Shown: positions 37,401 to 44,636 of the stretch, in pieces
Layout of the letters: each line of letters opens with the position of its first letter
How positions within the stretch are numbered: the stretch's first letter is position 1
NCBI RefSeq assembly: GCF_018320785.1
Contig: NC_054875.1
Span: forward strand, 34,575,657-34,639,656
From: Cheilinus undulatus
Lineage: Eukaryota > Chordata > Actinopteri > Labriformes > Labridae
Direction: 5' to 3'
DNA length: 64,000 bases
The notes under the pieces: generated by a model
The model's database searches: none
What the model was told of the DNA's origin: nothing
Seen by the model: only the letters and a program-made list of their open reading frames with translations
Translations under genes and position numbers: made by a program

Positions 37401-39056
37401 GGTAAAGACTGAAAGAATGAGGTCATGGATACAAGCAGTCAAAATCAGATTCCTAAGAAGGGTGGCTGGGCTTAGCCTTAGAGATAGAGTGAGGAGCTGG
37501 GACATCCGGAGGGATCTGATTTTGAGCTGCTGCTTCTTCATATCAAAAAGAGCCAGTTGAGCTGGTCGGGGCATCTTTTTAGGATGTCTCCTGGTAATGC
37601 CCAACTGGACGGAGACCTGGGGCAGACCCAGAACTTGCTGGAGGGATTATATATCCCATCTGGCAAGGGAACGCCTGGGAATCCCTCAGAAGGAAATGGG
37701 AGAATGTTGCAGAGGGATGTCTGGGTTGACTTACTTTGCCTGCTGCCGCCACGACCTAACATTAAAACTCTGAGTGAATTTTAAGAAGTTCTCTACATAC
37801 TGGTGTGTCTCTATGTGTTGTGTATACATCAGAGTGGGTGTACACCGGCCTGGTCTTTGTGTTTGTTGTGTAAGCTCACCTGATCCCTGCTCTCGCTCTG
37901 TTTAGAGGTAAGCAGCAGCAGGACTATGATCGCCTGTTCAGCGACAAGGTTACTGTCAGGTTAATGGTTTGACTGCAGGCCTGATCACTACAGTGTACGT
38001 GTTAAATACCGTCATGTGTTGTTTTATCACAAGTGCAGCAGAGTAACCTAGTTCCTCTGATATGATCGTTGTTGCTGTTTCCAGATGTGGCAGAGGCAGT
38101 TCAGGTTAAGTGGGCGGCCTCAGGCAAGGGCATGACTGAATCCATGAGGACAGAGGAGAACTTTTTCCTCTCATTAGGACTCTGGCTCCGAGTATCAACA
38201 GTCCCGAACACTGCATCTGTTGTGGCAGGTTGTGCATTTGTGTGCATGTTTAGTTGGGAGGGCATGCAGATTGCCTGTTTTTGAGCAAAAGGGTATAGAA
38301 ATTGTATTTTAGTAGTTTTAAAATTAGTCATTCAGAAACAGTGTTTTCTTCCAATGCTCAGATAGGGTGATAATTAAACTTTAACACAAGGGAGCAGTCT
38401 ATTTTTAAGGAACTGATCTGATAATTGCTCTTAAAGTAGGCGGCAGATGACGCCTTAAGGACTCTGAGATTTCTAAAAAAGAAAGGGGCCTTACTGAAGA
38501 AACTGCAGTCCATTTGTTTGTGTCCAAACATACAGCTCTGTATCTCTGTATCCGTCTCTGGTTGTTGTTGTTGAAATGACATTAAATAATCAGCTCAGAT
38601 CTCATCATAGCAGAGGGAACAAGAAACACTATGTAATTCTATACGCAACTGTTAAATTACTGCTAATTATTTTGTCCTAACCCCCAGTGCTTCTTTCTGC
38701 ACAGGTTTGCCCAGCAGTACGTCTACCCCCAGGCGTTCCTCCAGCCCAGCCTGGTCCTCCAGTCCCAGCTCAGCCCTACAGCAGCGGCACTGGCCTCCCC
38801 CTACCTGGACTACAGCTCTGCATACAGCCACTATGCCCCCACAGGACTAGAGCAGTACCCCTACACCCATTCACCCTCGCCCTCGGCTGGCTACCTCAGC
38901 TACAGCTTCACCCCTGGGAATTCAGCGCCCGCTCTTACCACATCTCCAACCCCATCAGCTGCCATCCACCCTCCTCTGGCTGCACTCACCACCCTGTCTG
39001 CCGCCCCCCAGGCCATCCTCCACTACCCTCTCCACCAGCCCGACCGCATGCAGTGA
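10281..39056 (+). CDS. rbm38: RNA-binding motif protein of the RBM24/RBM38 (SEB4) family, four exons
   Basis: Join 10281-10451, 14991-15114, 20025-20079, 38705-39056; 702 nt, 233 aa plus TGA. All junctions are GT-AG and keep frame. Residues about 8-85 form one RRM: RNP2 is KIFVGGLP and RNP1 is KSRGYGFV, split by intron 1 after the Phe. The rest is Tyr/Pro/Ala/Ser-rich, low complexity, and ends in the family's C-terminal DRMQ. Relatives bind U- and GU-rich RNA and control splicing, mRNA stability and translation in muscle and during cell-cycle arrest. Length matches the family (about 235-240 aa). The stretch GAKPRNSQT and the terminal QPDRMQ resemble RBM38 more than RBM24, so rbm38 is the best symbol; an rbm24 duplicate is not excluded. 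The start at 10281 aligns with the usual [11 protein letters not shown] beginning. ATG 10293 (CACCATGG, better context) and upstream ATG 10230, giving 17 extra residues, are alternatives. Confidence 0.93.
10887..11015 (+). repeat. Purine-rich GA microsatellite cluster in intron 1
   Basis: Interrupted GA/GAGA runs at 10901-10930 and 10993-11014, next to CA-rich tracts (10690-10725). Simple sequence; the translated ORFs are artefacts. Confidence 0.7.
11501..12511 (+). mobile_element. Tc1-like transposon relic (family with TIR TATTCAGACCC)
   Basis: Terminal inverted repeats AGTGCATTCACCGAGTATTC on the left and the complement of AAGTATTC..AATGAACT on the right, with TA at both outer edges. The interior, about 1 kb, retains decayed transposase sequence in several frames (minus strand 11866-12172, broken by stops). 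The left end contains AAAT and TATG microsatellites at 11560-11610. Not active. Confidence 0.8.
12590..13800 (+). repeat. Dispersed AT-rich repeat, copy B (carries a hAT-type insertion)
   Basis: Homologous to 8160-9085 on both sides of a 281-bp inserted element at 13079-13359. No coding content. Confidence 0.65.
13079..13359. mobile_element. Miniature hAT-like element with 8-bp target duplication
   Basis: Imperfect inverted ends (GTGGTTCTTAACTGGT and the complement of ACCAGTTGAGAACCAC), flanked by the direct repeat CTATAGAG at 13071-13078 and 13360-13367. An 8-bp duplication with a CAGTGGTTC-like end is characteristic of the hAT superfamily. Non-coding, so non-autonomous. Confidence 0.85.
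13801..14990. other. Remainder of intron 1, nothing recognised
   Basis: Intronic sequence up to the exon 2 acceptor. Short ORFs at 14372-14723 overlap on both strands and lack protein-like features. Confidence 0.35.
14991..15114 (+). CDS. rbm38: rbm38-type gene, coding exon 2 (second half of the RRM)
   Basis: The acceptor ends TCAACAG and the first codon GTG continues RNP1. The exon encodes [18 protein letters not shown] and on to GAKPRNSQT, the last helix and strand of the RRM plus the C-terminal extension typical of the family. The donor GTAAGT starts at 15115, phase 1. Confidence 0.93.
15115..16984. other. Intron 2, first part
   Basis: Includes a stretch near 16240-16320 (GGCCGCTC.TAAGGGG...) that recurs at 30880-30955 and marks another dispersed family. 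15590-15670 resembles common fish repeats but I cannot name it. No gene. Confidence 0.35.
16985..17080 (+). mobile_element. 3' fragment of a tRNA-derived SINE
   Basis: Matches the body and tail of the fuller copy at 34498-34697: GGTGCATGTCTTCTCC, CCCCATATTTTCTTTC, then AATAAAGGCAAAAAATCCC. The tRNA-like head is missing. Confidence 0.55.
17352..18324 (+). mobile_element. Tc1-like transposon relic (TIR CCACTTTATTAGGTACACC)
   Basis: Inverted ends ACTCACTGGCCACTTTATTA and the complement of AATAAAGTGGCGGGTGAATG bound about 970 bp. The interior holds decayed transposase reading frames on the plus strand (17855-18290), including a [10 protein letters not shown] remnant of the second catalytic Asp region and WPPRSPHL. 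Several stops and frameshifts; inactive. Confidence 0.85.
18327..18778 (+). mobile_element. Internally deleted Tc1-like element, same family as 11501-12511
   Basis: The left end (GTATTCAGATCCTTTGCAAA), the TTTGGAAAGGCACACACCT block, the TGATGGGGTAC block and the right end AATGAATGC-like terminus all match the element at 11501-12511. About half of the interior is missing. It directly abuts the neighbouring Tc1 relic, whose insertion may have removed its left tip. Confidence 0.75.
18779..20024. other. Intron 2, last part
   Basis: No named repeat. ORFs at 19196-19950 overlap on both strands and include G-rich simple sequence (19893-19901). The polypyrimidine tract of exon 3 lies at 19979-20024. 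Confidence 0.35.
20025..20079 (+). CDS. rbm38: rbm38-type gene, coding exon 3 (55 nt linker exon)
   Basis: The acceptor is CATCTGCAG and the donor GTAAGA starts at 20080. With one base carried over from exon 2 it reads [19 protein letters not shown], the conserved linker (family form GVQQLHP..IQR.YG). It enters in phase 1 and leaves in phase 2. It is too short to be found by ORF length alone. Confidence 0.9.
20080..21104. other. Intron 3, first part
   Basis: About 20955-21060 (GGGCTGTCAAGATTGATCGC...) resembles the start of a common fish DNA repeat. Otherwise nothing recognised. Confidence 0.35.
21105..22640 (+). repeat. Dispersed AGCTAAAGCT element, copy 2
   Basis: Shares both flanks with copy 1 (715-1345) but has a much longer core, about 21385-22510, of AGCTTTAGCTAAAGCT, TAGCTACATAGC and related units. 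A SINE is inserted in the core. Confidence 0.75.
21701..21885 (+). mobile_element. tRNA-derived SINE with V-SINE-type tail
   Basis: The tRNA-like head has an A-box-like TGGCTGGATAGTTCAGCAGT and a B box GGTTCAAATCC at 21760-21770. The 3' part CTTTGGATAAAAGCATCTGC at about 21855-21875 is the conserved end of fish V-SINE-type elements. It interrupts the AGCTAAAGCT array, so it is younger. Confidence 0.85.
22641..24237. other. Intron 3, non-repetitive-looking stretch
   Basis: No exon, RNA gene or named repeat recognised. ORFs at 23422-23900 have no supporting features. Confidence 0.3.
24238..24785 (+). repeat. Helicase-ORF repeat, copy 2
   Basis: The uninterrupted version of the repeat at 6891-7955. 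From ATG 24418 an open frame reads [20 protein letters not shown] and [10 protein letters not shown], then meets a donor-like [15 protein letters not shown] resembles the motif just before the Walker A site of RecQ-type helicases, so this may be a first exon carried by a transposon. Only this fragment is present. Confidence 0.55.
24786..27419. other. Intron 3 with unclassified repeat fragments
   Basis: 25015-25345 shares blocks with 52060-52345 and 34380-34840 (TGTTTTTGTTTCATGG, AGGGAGAAAAGCT, GAGAGCCC). 25925-26130 shares blocks with 7370-7545 (GCAGCCAGC.TCAAGTG, CTTCTGCATTG). No gene recognised. Confidence 0.4.
27470..27895. repeat. Array of AGAATTCTGA-type palindromic units
   Basis: About 425 bp of irregular repeats of TCTGAGATTAAAGTCAGAAT, TCTGAGAAAAA and their complements on the same strand. 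The right half is roughly the reverse complement of the left half, so the stretch could fold on itself. Simple-sequence origin is likely. Confidence 0.75.
27975..28260 (+). mobile_element. Tc1-like transposon fragment (5' part)
   Basis: ATTCAGCCCC end-type sequence, GACACCTGTGTCTAAAAGGT, CCATGAAGACAAAAGAACAC and AGGGGATGGATACAAAAA are typical of a widespread fish Tc1-like family, in the part just before and into the transposase. Truncated at about 28260. Confidence 0.65.
28310..28795 (-). mobile_element. Second Tc1-like transposon fragment
   Basis: The minus-strand frame 28466-28666 begins [20 protein letters not shown] and continues [15 protein letters not shown], the N-terminal helix-turn-helix region of a Tc1-type transposase. 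The outer end CTTTTGTCTGTATAGTGTA lies at about 28775-28793. Decayed by frameshifts. Confidence 0.7.
28796..31815. other. Intron 3, middle part
   Basis: 29990-30240 is rich in G runs (for example 30039-30048 and 30225-30234) and could form G-quadruplexes. 30880-30955 shares a block with 16240-16320. 31078-31105 is a CT microsatellite. No exon recognised; long ORFs here are proline- or glycine-rich artefacts of the G runs. Confidence 0.35.
31816..31888 (-). mobile_element. Solo end of the Tc1-like family found at 53010-54659
   Basis: The complement of this stretch matches the first 70 bp of that element nearly base for base: AGTGCTTAACAAATTTATTA, then ACCCAAAGTAAGGTTTATGC, then TAAATTAACAGCA. 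No partner end was found nearby. Confidence 0.8.
31895..32410 (+). repeat. Minisatellite of GTGGCAAAAA/AAATGGG units
   Basis: Irregular repeats of AAAGTGGCAAAA, AAAATGGGTTAAA and GGGGCAAAAAGCAG over about 500 bp, directly after the Tc1 end. The reverse-complement motif builds the array at 63225-63755. Confidence 0.75.
32411..34379. other. Intron 3, nothing recognised
   Basis: 32440-32600 resembles dispersed fish DNA (for example TTCACACCTGACATCCATCT) but I cannot name it. No exon supported. Confidence 0.3.
34498..34697 (-). mobile_element. tRNA-derived SINE
   Basis: Read on the minus strand: a tRNA-like head with GAGGCTGTAGTCCTC-type sequence and a B-box-like GGGATCGATTC, then CTCTCTCCCCATATTTCC and a tail TATCAGGAAAAAGGCAAAAA. 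This is a SINE-like family common in fish; a 3' fragment of it lies at 16985-17080. It sits between two pieces of another repeat (34380-34480 and 34740-34840). Confidence 0.7.
34840..36224. other. Intron 3, nothing recognised
   Basis: AT-rich, no named repeat, no protein-like ORF. Confidence 0.3.
36225..36440 (+). repeat. AGCTAAAGCT array, third locus
   Basis: TTAGCTTTAGCAG, GCTATATTAGCTTTGGCTAA, GCTAAAGCTAAAGTAGCTAC and TTTAGCTAGAGCTAAC repeat the core motif of the elements at 715-1345 and 21105-22640. The outer flanks of those copies were not recognised here. Confidence 0.6.
36760..37775 (+). pseudogene. Decayed LINE reverse transcriptase, C-terminal part
   Basis: Broken plus-strand frames encode [20 protein letters not shown] (the FADD box of reverse transcriptases, here FAND), then [20 protein letters not shown], then [17 protein letters not shown], and finally a [14 protein letters not shown] end. 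This order is typical of a common fish non-LTR retrotransposon. Stops and frameshifts separate the pieces, and the 5' part including the endonuclease is absent. The insertion lies in the last intron of the rbm38-type gene, in the same orientation. Confidence 0.85.
37776..38704. other. End of intron 3, with a possible cryptic exon
   Basis: Contains a strong acceptor-like site directly followed by GTAAGC at 37908, and a 54-nt in-frame stretch (37906-37959); see the findings. The exon 4 polypyrimidine tract ends at 38704. Confidence 0.4.
38705..39056 (+). CDS. rbm38: rbm38-type gene, coding exon 4 (Tyr/Pro/Ala-rich C-terminus)
   Basis: The acceptor TTTCTGCACAG is followed by one base that completes Gly, then [15 protein letters not shown]. 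The tail is rich in Tyr, Pro, Ser and Ala and ends LHQPDRMQ and TGA at 39054-39056. A 142-codon proline-rich ORF in another frame here (38687-39115) is a shadow of this exon. Confidence 0.93.
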
Positions 39057-40205
39057 GCAGCCCCACGTGGAGCTGGAGCTGCCAAGCTGATGGTTTAAAA
39101 CAGTGTGACTGTTAAACTGTGACATCATCAGGATGAGACTGGACTACCAGGAAGAGAGTGTGTTGTAATCAAAGGGCTTTTAGAGAGCACTCTCATTCCT
39201 GTTTTTATATATACATTATTGTTTTAATAGTTAATGAAAATGTTACATTCATCAGCGTATGATCTGAATGTTTTTCAAAAATGTCAGAAGTCAGGGAACA
39301 GAATGAGACAATAATCTACTGGACATTTTAGTGCTGAGGTCGGAGGCATGCTGTCTGCTGGAGGGTGGCCGGGTAAAGACAATAAGAAATATGCCTGTTT
39401 GACATGATGCTGCGGCTGCAGTTTCTCCAAAGGTACTGGGCTGAATGCTGGATATCAGCCAAGCTGAGAGCTACTTCCTTTTTCAGAAACACTGGTCCAA
39501 TAACCTTCTTCTTCAAGGTTACCTTTCTGTCTATGGCCTTAGAGATCTCTCACTCTCTCTGTACCTTCTTTACTTTGGGTTCTTCATTTTTATCCTTTGG
39601 TCTTAAAATGGTAAAATATTCTTTACAGCTCCCCTAGTTTTGTGTCATCGCCTGCTGGCAAGTCATTGCACAGTGATAATCACACTTTAAATTAATATGC
39701 TATTATAATGAGAAAAGGTGACCAAGAATAAGGTAGAAAACACTGGCCTTCATTGTTTTTGTAATACTATTGCACCATAGCTATGACACAAGAGTCCCAC
39801 AGCTGCTTATTAGGCTTTTCTGACTGGTTAATTTTGGATTCGGTCTTTGTGACTGTTTGGTTTTGTCAAAATTTAATTACAAATTTATCAGTACATATCA
39901 GCTAAATGTGTTTGTAGGTGCGAAGATGTGAAAATGTGAGTGTATTTGTCGTCTGTTTCTGTGTGTGTGGTTGAATGAGTAAGAGAAATAGAGCGATGCA
40001 GTATACCCCAGTGTCAGGACCAAGCTCCTTCCCAGTCCATTGTACTGGTCAGAGTTGTTTCTTTGTTCTTCTTTTCCCAGCAGCAACATTCAGATGGATG
40101 CTTTTGTAATGATGATAAGAGGCTCACACTGCTTTGGCAAAACTTTCGTAGTCACCATGACAACTAACAAATATGCAAAATAAAAGTAATATTTCTAAAT
40201 AAGAC
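39057..40205 (+). other. Probable 3' UTR of the rbm38-type gene
   Basis: About 1.1 kb of non-coding, mostly unique-looking sequence follows the stop. An AATAAA lies at 40179-40184 and would place cleavage near 40200. The extent is inferred from that signal only; an earlier cleavage site cannot be excluded. Confidence 0.5.
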
Positions 40206-40851
40206 GCTACGTTTTTTTTCTGAGTGTGACTGATAGACAAATTCATCGTGGTTTATATCTGTGTGAAACCACTGCTAACAGGCTGTAGCCTACCAGATGA
40301 ATGGAGTGTGTTACGATAGGCAGACCTGCAAACACACCCAATTTCATCCCTTTGTCTTGCTGTATTCCTGGCTGGTAAGTTCTCACAATTGTTTCTGTAG
40401 TTTAATACCAGTCAAACTGATGTTTTTCAGTTCTATGTGTGATACGAGTCATGACACCTGGAAACCTGAGTGGAGACAGCAGTAAGCATTCACAACCCAA
40501 CTTATCTTGTTTCTTGTTGCAAAATGGATATAGAGTTTTACTTGGTGGAGAAGGCTCTGCTCAAAGGATGCTCCCTTGGTTAGTCAAGCAGCATGCTTTG
40601 ACTTTTCAGGGAGGGCATAGCTAAAAAAAACCATATGGATAGATACATTTATGACAATGTGTACTGAATACAATAAAATTAGTTCAAAAGCAATTAATAC
40701 CTAGTAGCACAAATCTCAATATGAGGGTGCAACAAGCTTTATGCTATAAAGGAGAAGGCTAGGATGGAGGAGGTTAAGCTTTGCCAGCAGCAGCAGCAGT
40801 GTGGTGCATCAGCATTAATGCAAGCAGGGATTAGTGACAAGTACATCATAT
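40206..40851. other. Intergenic DNA after the rbm38-type gene
   Basis: No feature recognised apart from a short CAG run near 40782. Confidence 0.3.
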
Positions 40852-41935
40852 TTAAATGGACTGCCAAGGAACTAACACATGAATATGCTTCAATCTAAAC
40901 CCTTCCGTTGTAGCTCCGGCTGTATGTTTAGGGGCCTTGTCCTGCTGGAAGGTGAACCTCCACCCCAGTCTCAAGTCTTCTGCCGATTCTAACAGGTTTT
41001 CCTCCAAGTTTGCTATGTATTTGGCTCCATCCATCTTGCCATCAACTCTGACCAGCTTCCTGGCTGAAGAAAAGCCTCCCCACAGCATGATGCTGCCACT
41101 CCCATGTTTCACAGTAGGGATGGTGTGTTCAGGGTGATGTGCAGTGTTAGTTTTCTGCCTCACATAGGCGCCTTGCGTTTAGGCCAAAATGTTCAATTTT
41201 GGTCTCATCTGACCAAAGCACCTTCTTCCACATGTTTGGTGTGTCCCCCACATGGCTTTTGGTAAACTGCAAAAGAGACTCCTTATGGTTTTTTTTTTTT
41301 CTTTCAAAAGTGGTGATGTTCTTGCTACTCTTCCATAAAGGCCAGATTTGTGGAGTGCACAACAACTAATAGTTGTCCTGTGGACAGGTTCTACCACCTG
41401 AAGTGTGGATCTCTGCAGCAGCTCCAGAGTTACCATGAACCTCTTTGTTGCTTCTCTGATAAATGCTCTCCTTGAGTAAGTTTAGGTGGACCGCCATTTC
41501 TCGGTAGGTTTGTAGTTGTGCAATGCTCGTTCCCTTTTTTGGATGTTTCTCCATAGCTTTATCCCTGACCTGTCTGATGTGTTTCTTGATCTTAATTTGT
41601 TCACTGATGTTCTCTAACATAGGTTTGAGTTTACAGATCAGCTGTATTTATACTGAGATTAGATTACACACAGGTGGACTCTATTTACTAATTAGGGGAC
41701 TTCTGAAGGTAATTGGTTGCACTGGATTTTATTTATGGGTATCAGACTTCAAGGGGCTGAATACTTTTGCACACCACAGTTTTCAGATTTTCATTTGTAA
41801 AAAAAATTGAGAGCCATGTATAATTTCCCTTCCACGTCACAATTATGTGCCACTTTGCGTTCGTCTATTACATGAAATCCCAATAAAATATATTTACGGT
41901 TGTATCTGTAACGTGAAGAAATGTGGAAAGTTATA
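40852..41935 (-). pseudogene. Truncated Tc1-like transposase element
   Basis: Minus-strand frames give HTH-region sequence (KHPKKGTSIAQLQTYREM), then WSDETKIEHFGLNA (first catalytic Asp region), MLWGGFSSARKLVRVDGKMD and FQQDKAPKHTAGAT (second Asp region). The frame is broken several times, and the last part with the third acidic residue is missing beyond about 40852. The outer end (plus-strand 41755-41935, AAGGGGCTGAATACTTTTGC) is preserved. Confidence 0.85.
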
Positions 41936-43274
41936 CATTATTTTGACAGCCATAAAATGAAGGAAAAGTTTTAAAATGTAGGCGAGGTGCCAGAATGCAC
42001 ATGTAAGTTAAGAAATAGCCTACCATGCTTGCCTTATAGATATTGCAATTATCACTGTGCGCGTTTCAATTATACATACGGGTACTTTACTTAAGCGCGC
42101 ACGCGATCTTAAACGTTCATTTTTGGTGCGTTAGCTTAGCAAATGCATGAGCGAGCTTTACTGTTGAGCGTTCCGCACAGGCGGATTTGAACCCGGGCAT
42201 CATATTTACTCAACAGTTTCTGCACATTAACTAGGAGAGACTCATAATAACTTTCTGACTCTCATCTTGCAACAGTTAGTTAACCGCCACTCTTAGCTTA
42301 ATACCCACTGCTAAAGTACAGACATTAGCCAGTCTAAAATAAATGCTAACTTTAGCTAGCTAGGCCAACTTTTTTTTACCTTTCCAGTGTGGAGTACACC
42401 GACCCAGGTCGAATCCCTTCTCCGGTCTGGACCGGGACTTGAGTCCTTGACAGTCTTTGGAAAAGGAAATTAAGGTATAGTTTGAGTTTTTCTTGTCTTC
42501 ATTGTATGATGTCCTAACTCATTTAACAATGTCCGCATATACTGCGACGTAACACCTTGACAGCTGTCTTTCCATTTTATATCCCAAAACTCACCTTCAG
42601 CTCGCTTTCTAAGATTTTATGTCTGAACTTTATCTGTTTACAGGCAGCCCTGTGTCAGACTAATGCTTTAATGTATATCATTTTCATTTGTACACAAAAA
42701 TGAAGCTCTGTGACAATGGTGAATAGGGTACATCGTGCTATAAAGACTGTTTTTTTTTTTTTTTAGCAGCAATAGGCTATGACTATGATAACTGTTGTTT
42801 TGGGATTGAGCATGGCTATTTGGCTATCAGTACGCTAAATGTGGGATGTGTTGTGTCATGCCTTGGCTTTACAGGGGGGGGTTATACTCTCAGCTGTAAT
42901 AAAGGGAGCAGAAGACGGAGAAAGATAAGGAAAAAAAGATCAGTTTTAACTACATATCTTATCAAACAAGAGCAATCTTCCGCCTATGGGTGAACCCTGT
43001 CCTACCCAAACAACCCCTCCCTTCACTAGGTCTCCTTCTCCCTAACACACTTCATAACAGGGCTAATATTACTTTCCCTCTGTGAAAACCGATGTAACCT
43101 CTAAAAAACCTTTTTGATAATCACTCAGCACACCATTCAAAGGAAGGCTCTCACATGAGCTCTTATCACCCTCTTCTGGACAGATTTGTTTATTGCAGCA
43201 GACATTTTTGTCCTTCTCAAAATGCAGATGTAAAAAGGAACAAGAATGACCGAAACGTTTACCAAGTTTTTATG
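41936..43274. other. Intergenic DNA between rbm38-type gene and mip
   Basis: The genes converge here. 42085-42200 and 42390-42450 are CpG-richer than the surroundings but show no exon. There is a run of 16 T at about 42751-42766. Confidence 0.3.
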
Positions 43275-44450
43275 TTTATTTTCATTGAAATGTTTATTGA
43301 AACACTTTGTGCTCCCAGTAAGGATTAAATAATAAAAGGAGACTCAATGTAAAGCTTGCACAGCTGGTCTGCAGTGAACAGAAGTACTATCAAAATCTGG
43401 GATACAACATTTCCTTTTGGTTGCGCTGGTTCGGAACAAAGAAGCAGATGGTTTATGTAAAAATGAATATCATAGCAAATAGCACAGTGAGGGGAGGAGA
43501 AATGATCATGTCTTTAAAACTGATGACAAAATGAACACAGTCAACGGTACGAAACAGGAGAGCGGTAATGAAAATAAACTGAAATAAAAAGTACTGTATC
43601 TGCAATCTTGATCACGCACATACACACATATACACACTCACTAGCAAACAAGCTCATACGCACAAGCAGGCACACACACATGCACACACTCACTCTCACA
43701 CATATGTACTGCAGAAGTGTTCATGCACACGCACACACAAACATAAACCCACAGATAAAATGTAGTGGTTGTAAATAGTGAAACCCTGGTAAAATCTAAT
43801 GGTATCATACATCCACGTCCTGTGTCTGAAGTGCAGAAAAAAACAAAATGAACTGAAAAAACTAAAATTGAGATAAATCAGATGAATAATGTAAAGCATG
43901 CCCATCTTCACTGGTCTAACCCAACTTGAAACGACCACAAACCCAGAATGTTGCCCTCTTTAGCCTAACCAAACCCCCAACCTCCACCCCTCTACTCCAC
44001 CATCACCTACCCCATGCCCTCTTACCCTTCTTATACAGTATCATACCCACATCCCTGCATATAATCCTATCTCTGACCTCACCTTTACAGCACCTGCCTC
44101 CCAAAACCTCCCTGCTCTAGTTCAGGATCCTGATCAAGGCCTGGCTGAGAGGAGGAAGCAGGTGGGCGTTTTCAGACTAGACGGCTGCTTGTTCAGGTTC
44201 TGGTCATTTATTACATACTAAAAAAAAAATCCAGTTCAGTGGGGGTAGAGGAACCCTGTTGTATGATCAAGTTGAAGTTTGTGTCATATATATCTTATGT
44301 GTTAGTTTACATGTGAGTATTTGGGTTAGTCTTGTGCGATGTTGTGTGAAGGCATGAGGGGGCGGGGGGCAGTGGAGGTGGGACTGGCGTAGCTCAGGGC
44401 CCTGTCCCTCATCCCTTGGCCCCAGTCGGAGAAGGGGAGCAAGGGCGGGT
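43275..44450 (-). other. Probable 3' UTR of mip
   Basis: Downstream of the mip stop on the minus strand, the first good AATAAA signals lie at the complement of 43293-43298 and 43275-43280. The stretch includes a CA-rich tract at about 43614-43745. The extent is inferred from the signals only. Confidence 0.35.
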
Positions 44451-44636
44451 TTATAGGGCTTGCGTCTTGAGCTCGATGGGCTCCCCGCGGGTGTCCTGCT
44501 GGGTCTCGCTCTCTGGGGGCCGGCTGCCCTTGAGTGTGGCGAGGCGCTCAGAGAGACCTCTCATGCGTGGGAACAGTATGAAATCGTACAGGAGGGCGCC
44601 CATGGCACCTCCTATCATAGGCCCAACCCAGTACAC
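44451..44636 (-). CDS. mip: mip coding exon 4 (helix 6 and cytoplasmic tail)
   Basis: Starts [19 protein letters not shown] and ends [11 protein letters not shown] and TAA. The tail carries the calmodulin-binding segment and the C-terminal peptide shared with mammalian MIP. Acceptor CTGCAG. Confidence 0.97.
   Translation of the reverse strand: MYWVGPMIGGAMGALLYDFILFPRMRGLSERLATLKGSRPPESETQQDTRGEPIELKTQAL

Noticed and set aside
38085..38104. 20-nt microexon (acceptor TTTCCAG, donor GTTAAG)
   Set aside because: It would break the reading frame into exon 4 and has only weak splice-site support.
38687..39115. 142-codon proline-rich ORF
   Set aside because: It is a shifted frame of rbm38-type exon 4, whose true frame ends in the conserved DRMQ.
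42178..42202. tRNA B-box-like GGGTTCAAATCC on the minus strand
   Set aside because: The flanking bases do not form a T stem, and no A box or acceptor stem was found at the right distance.
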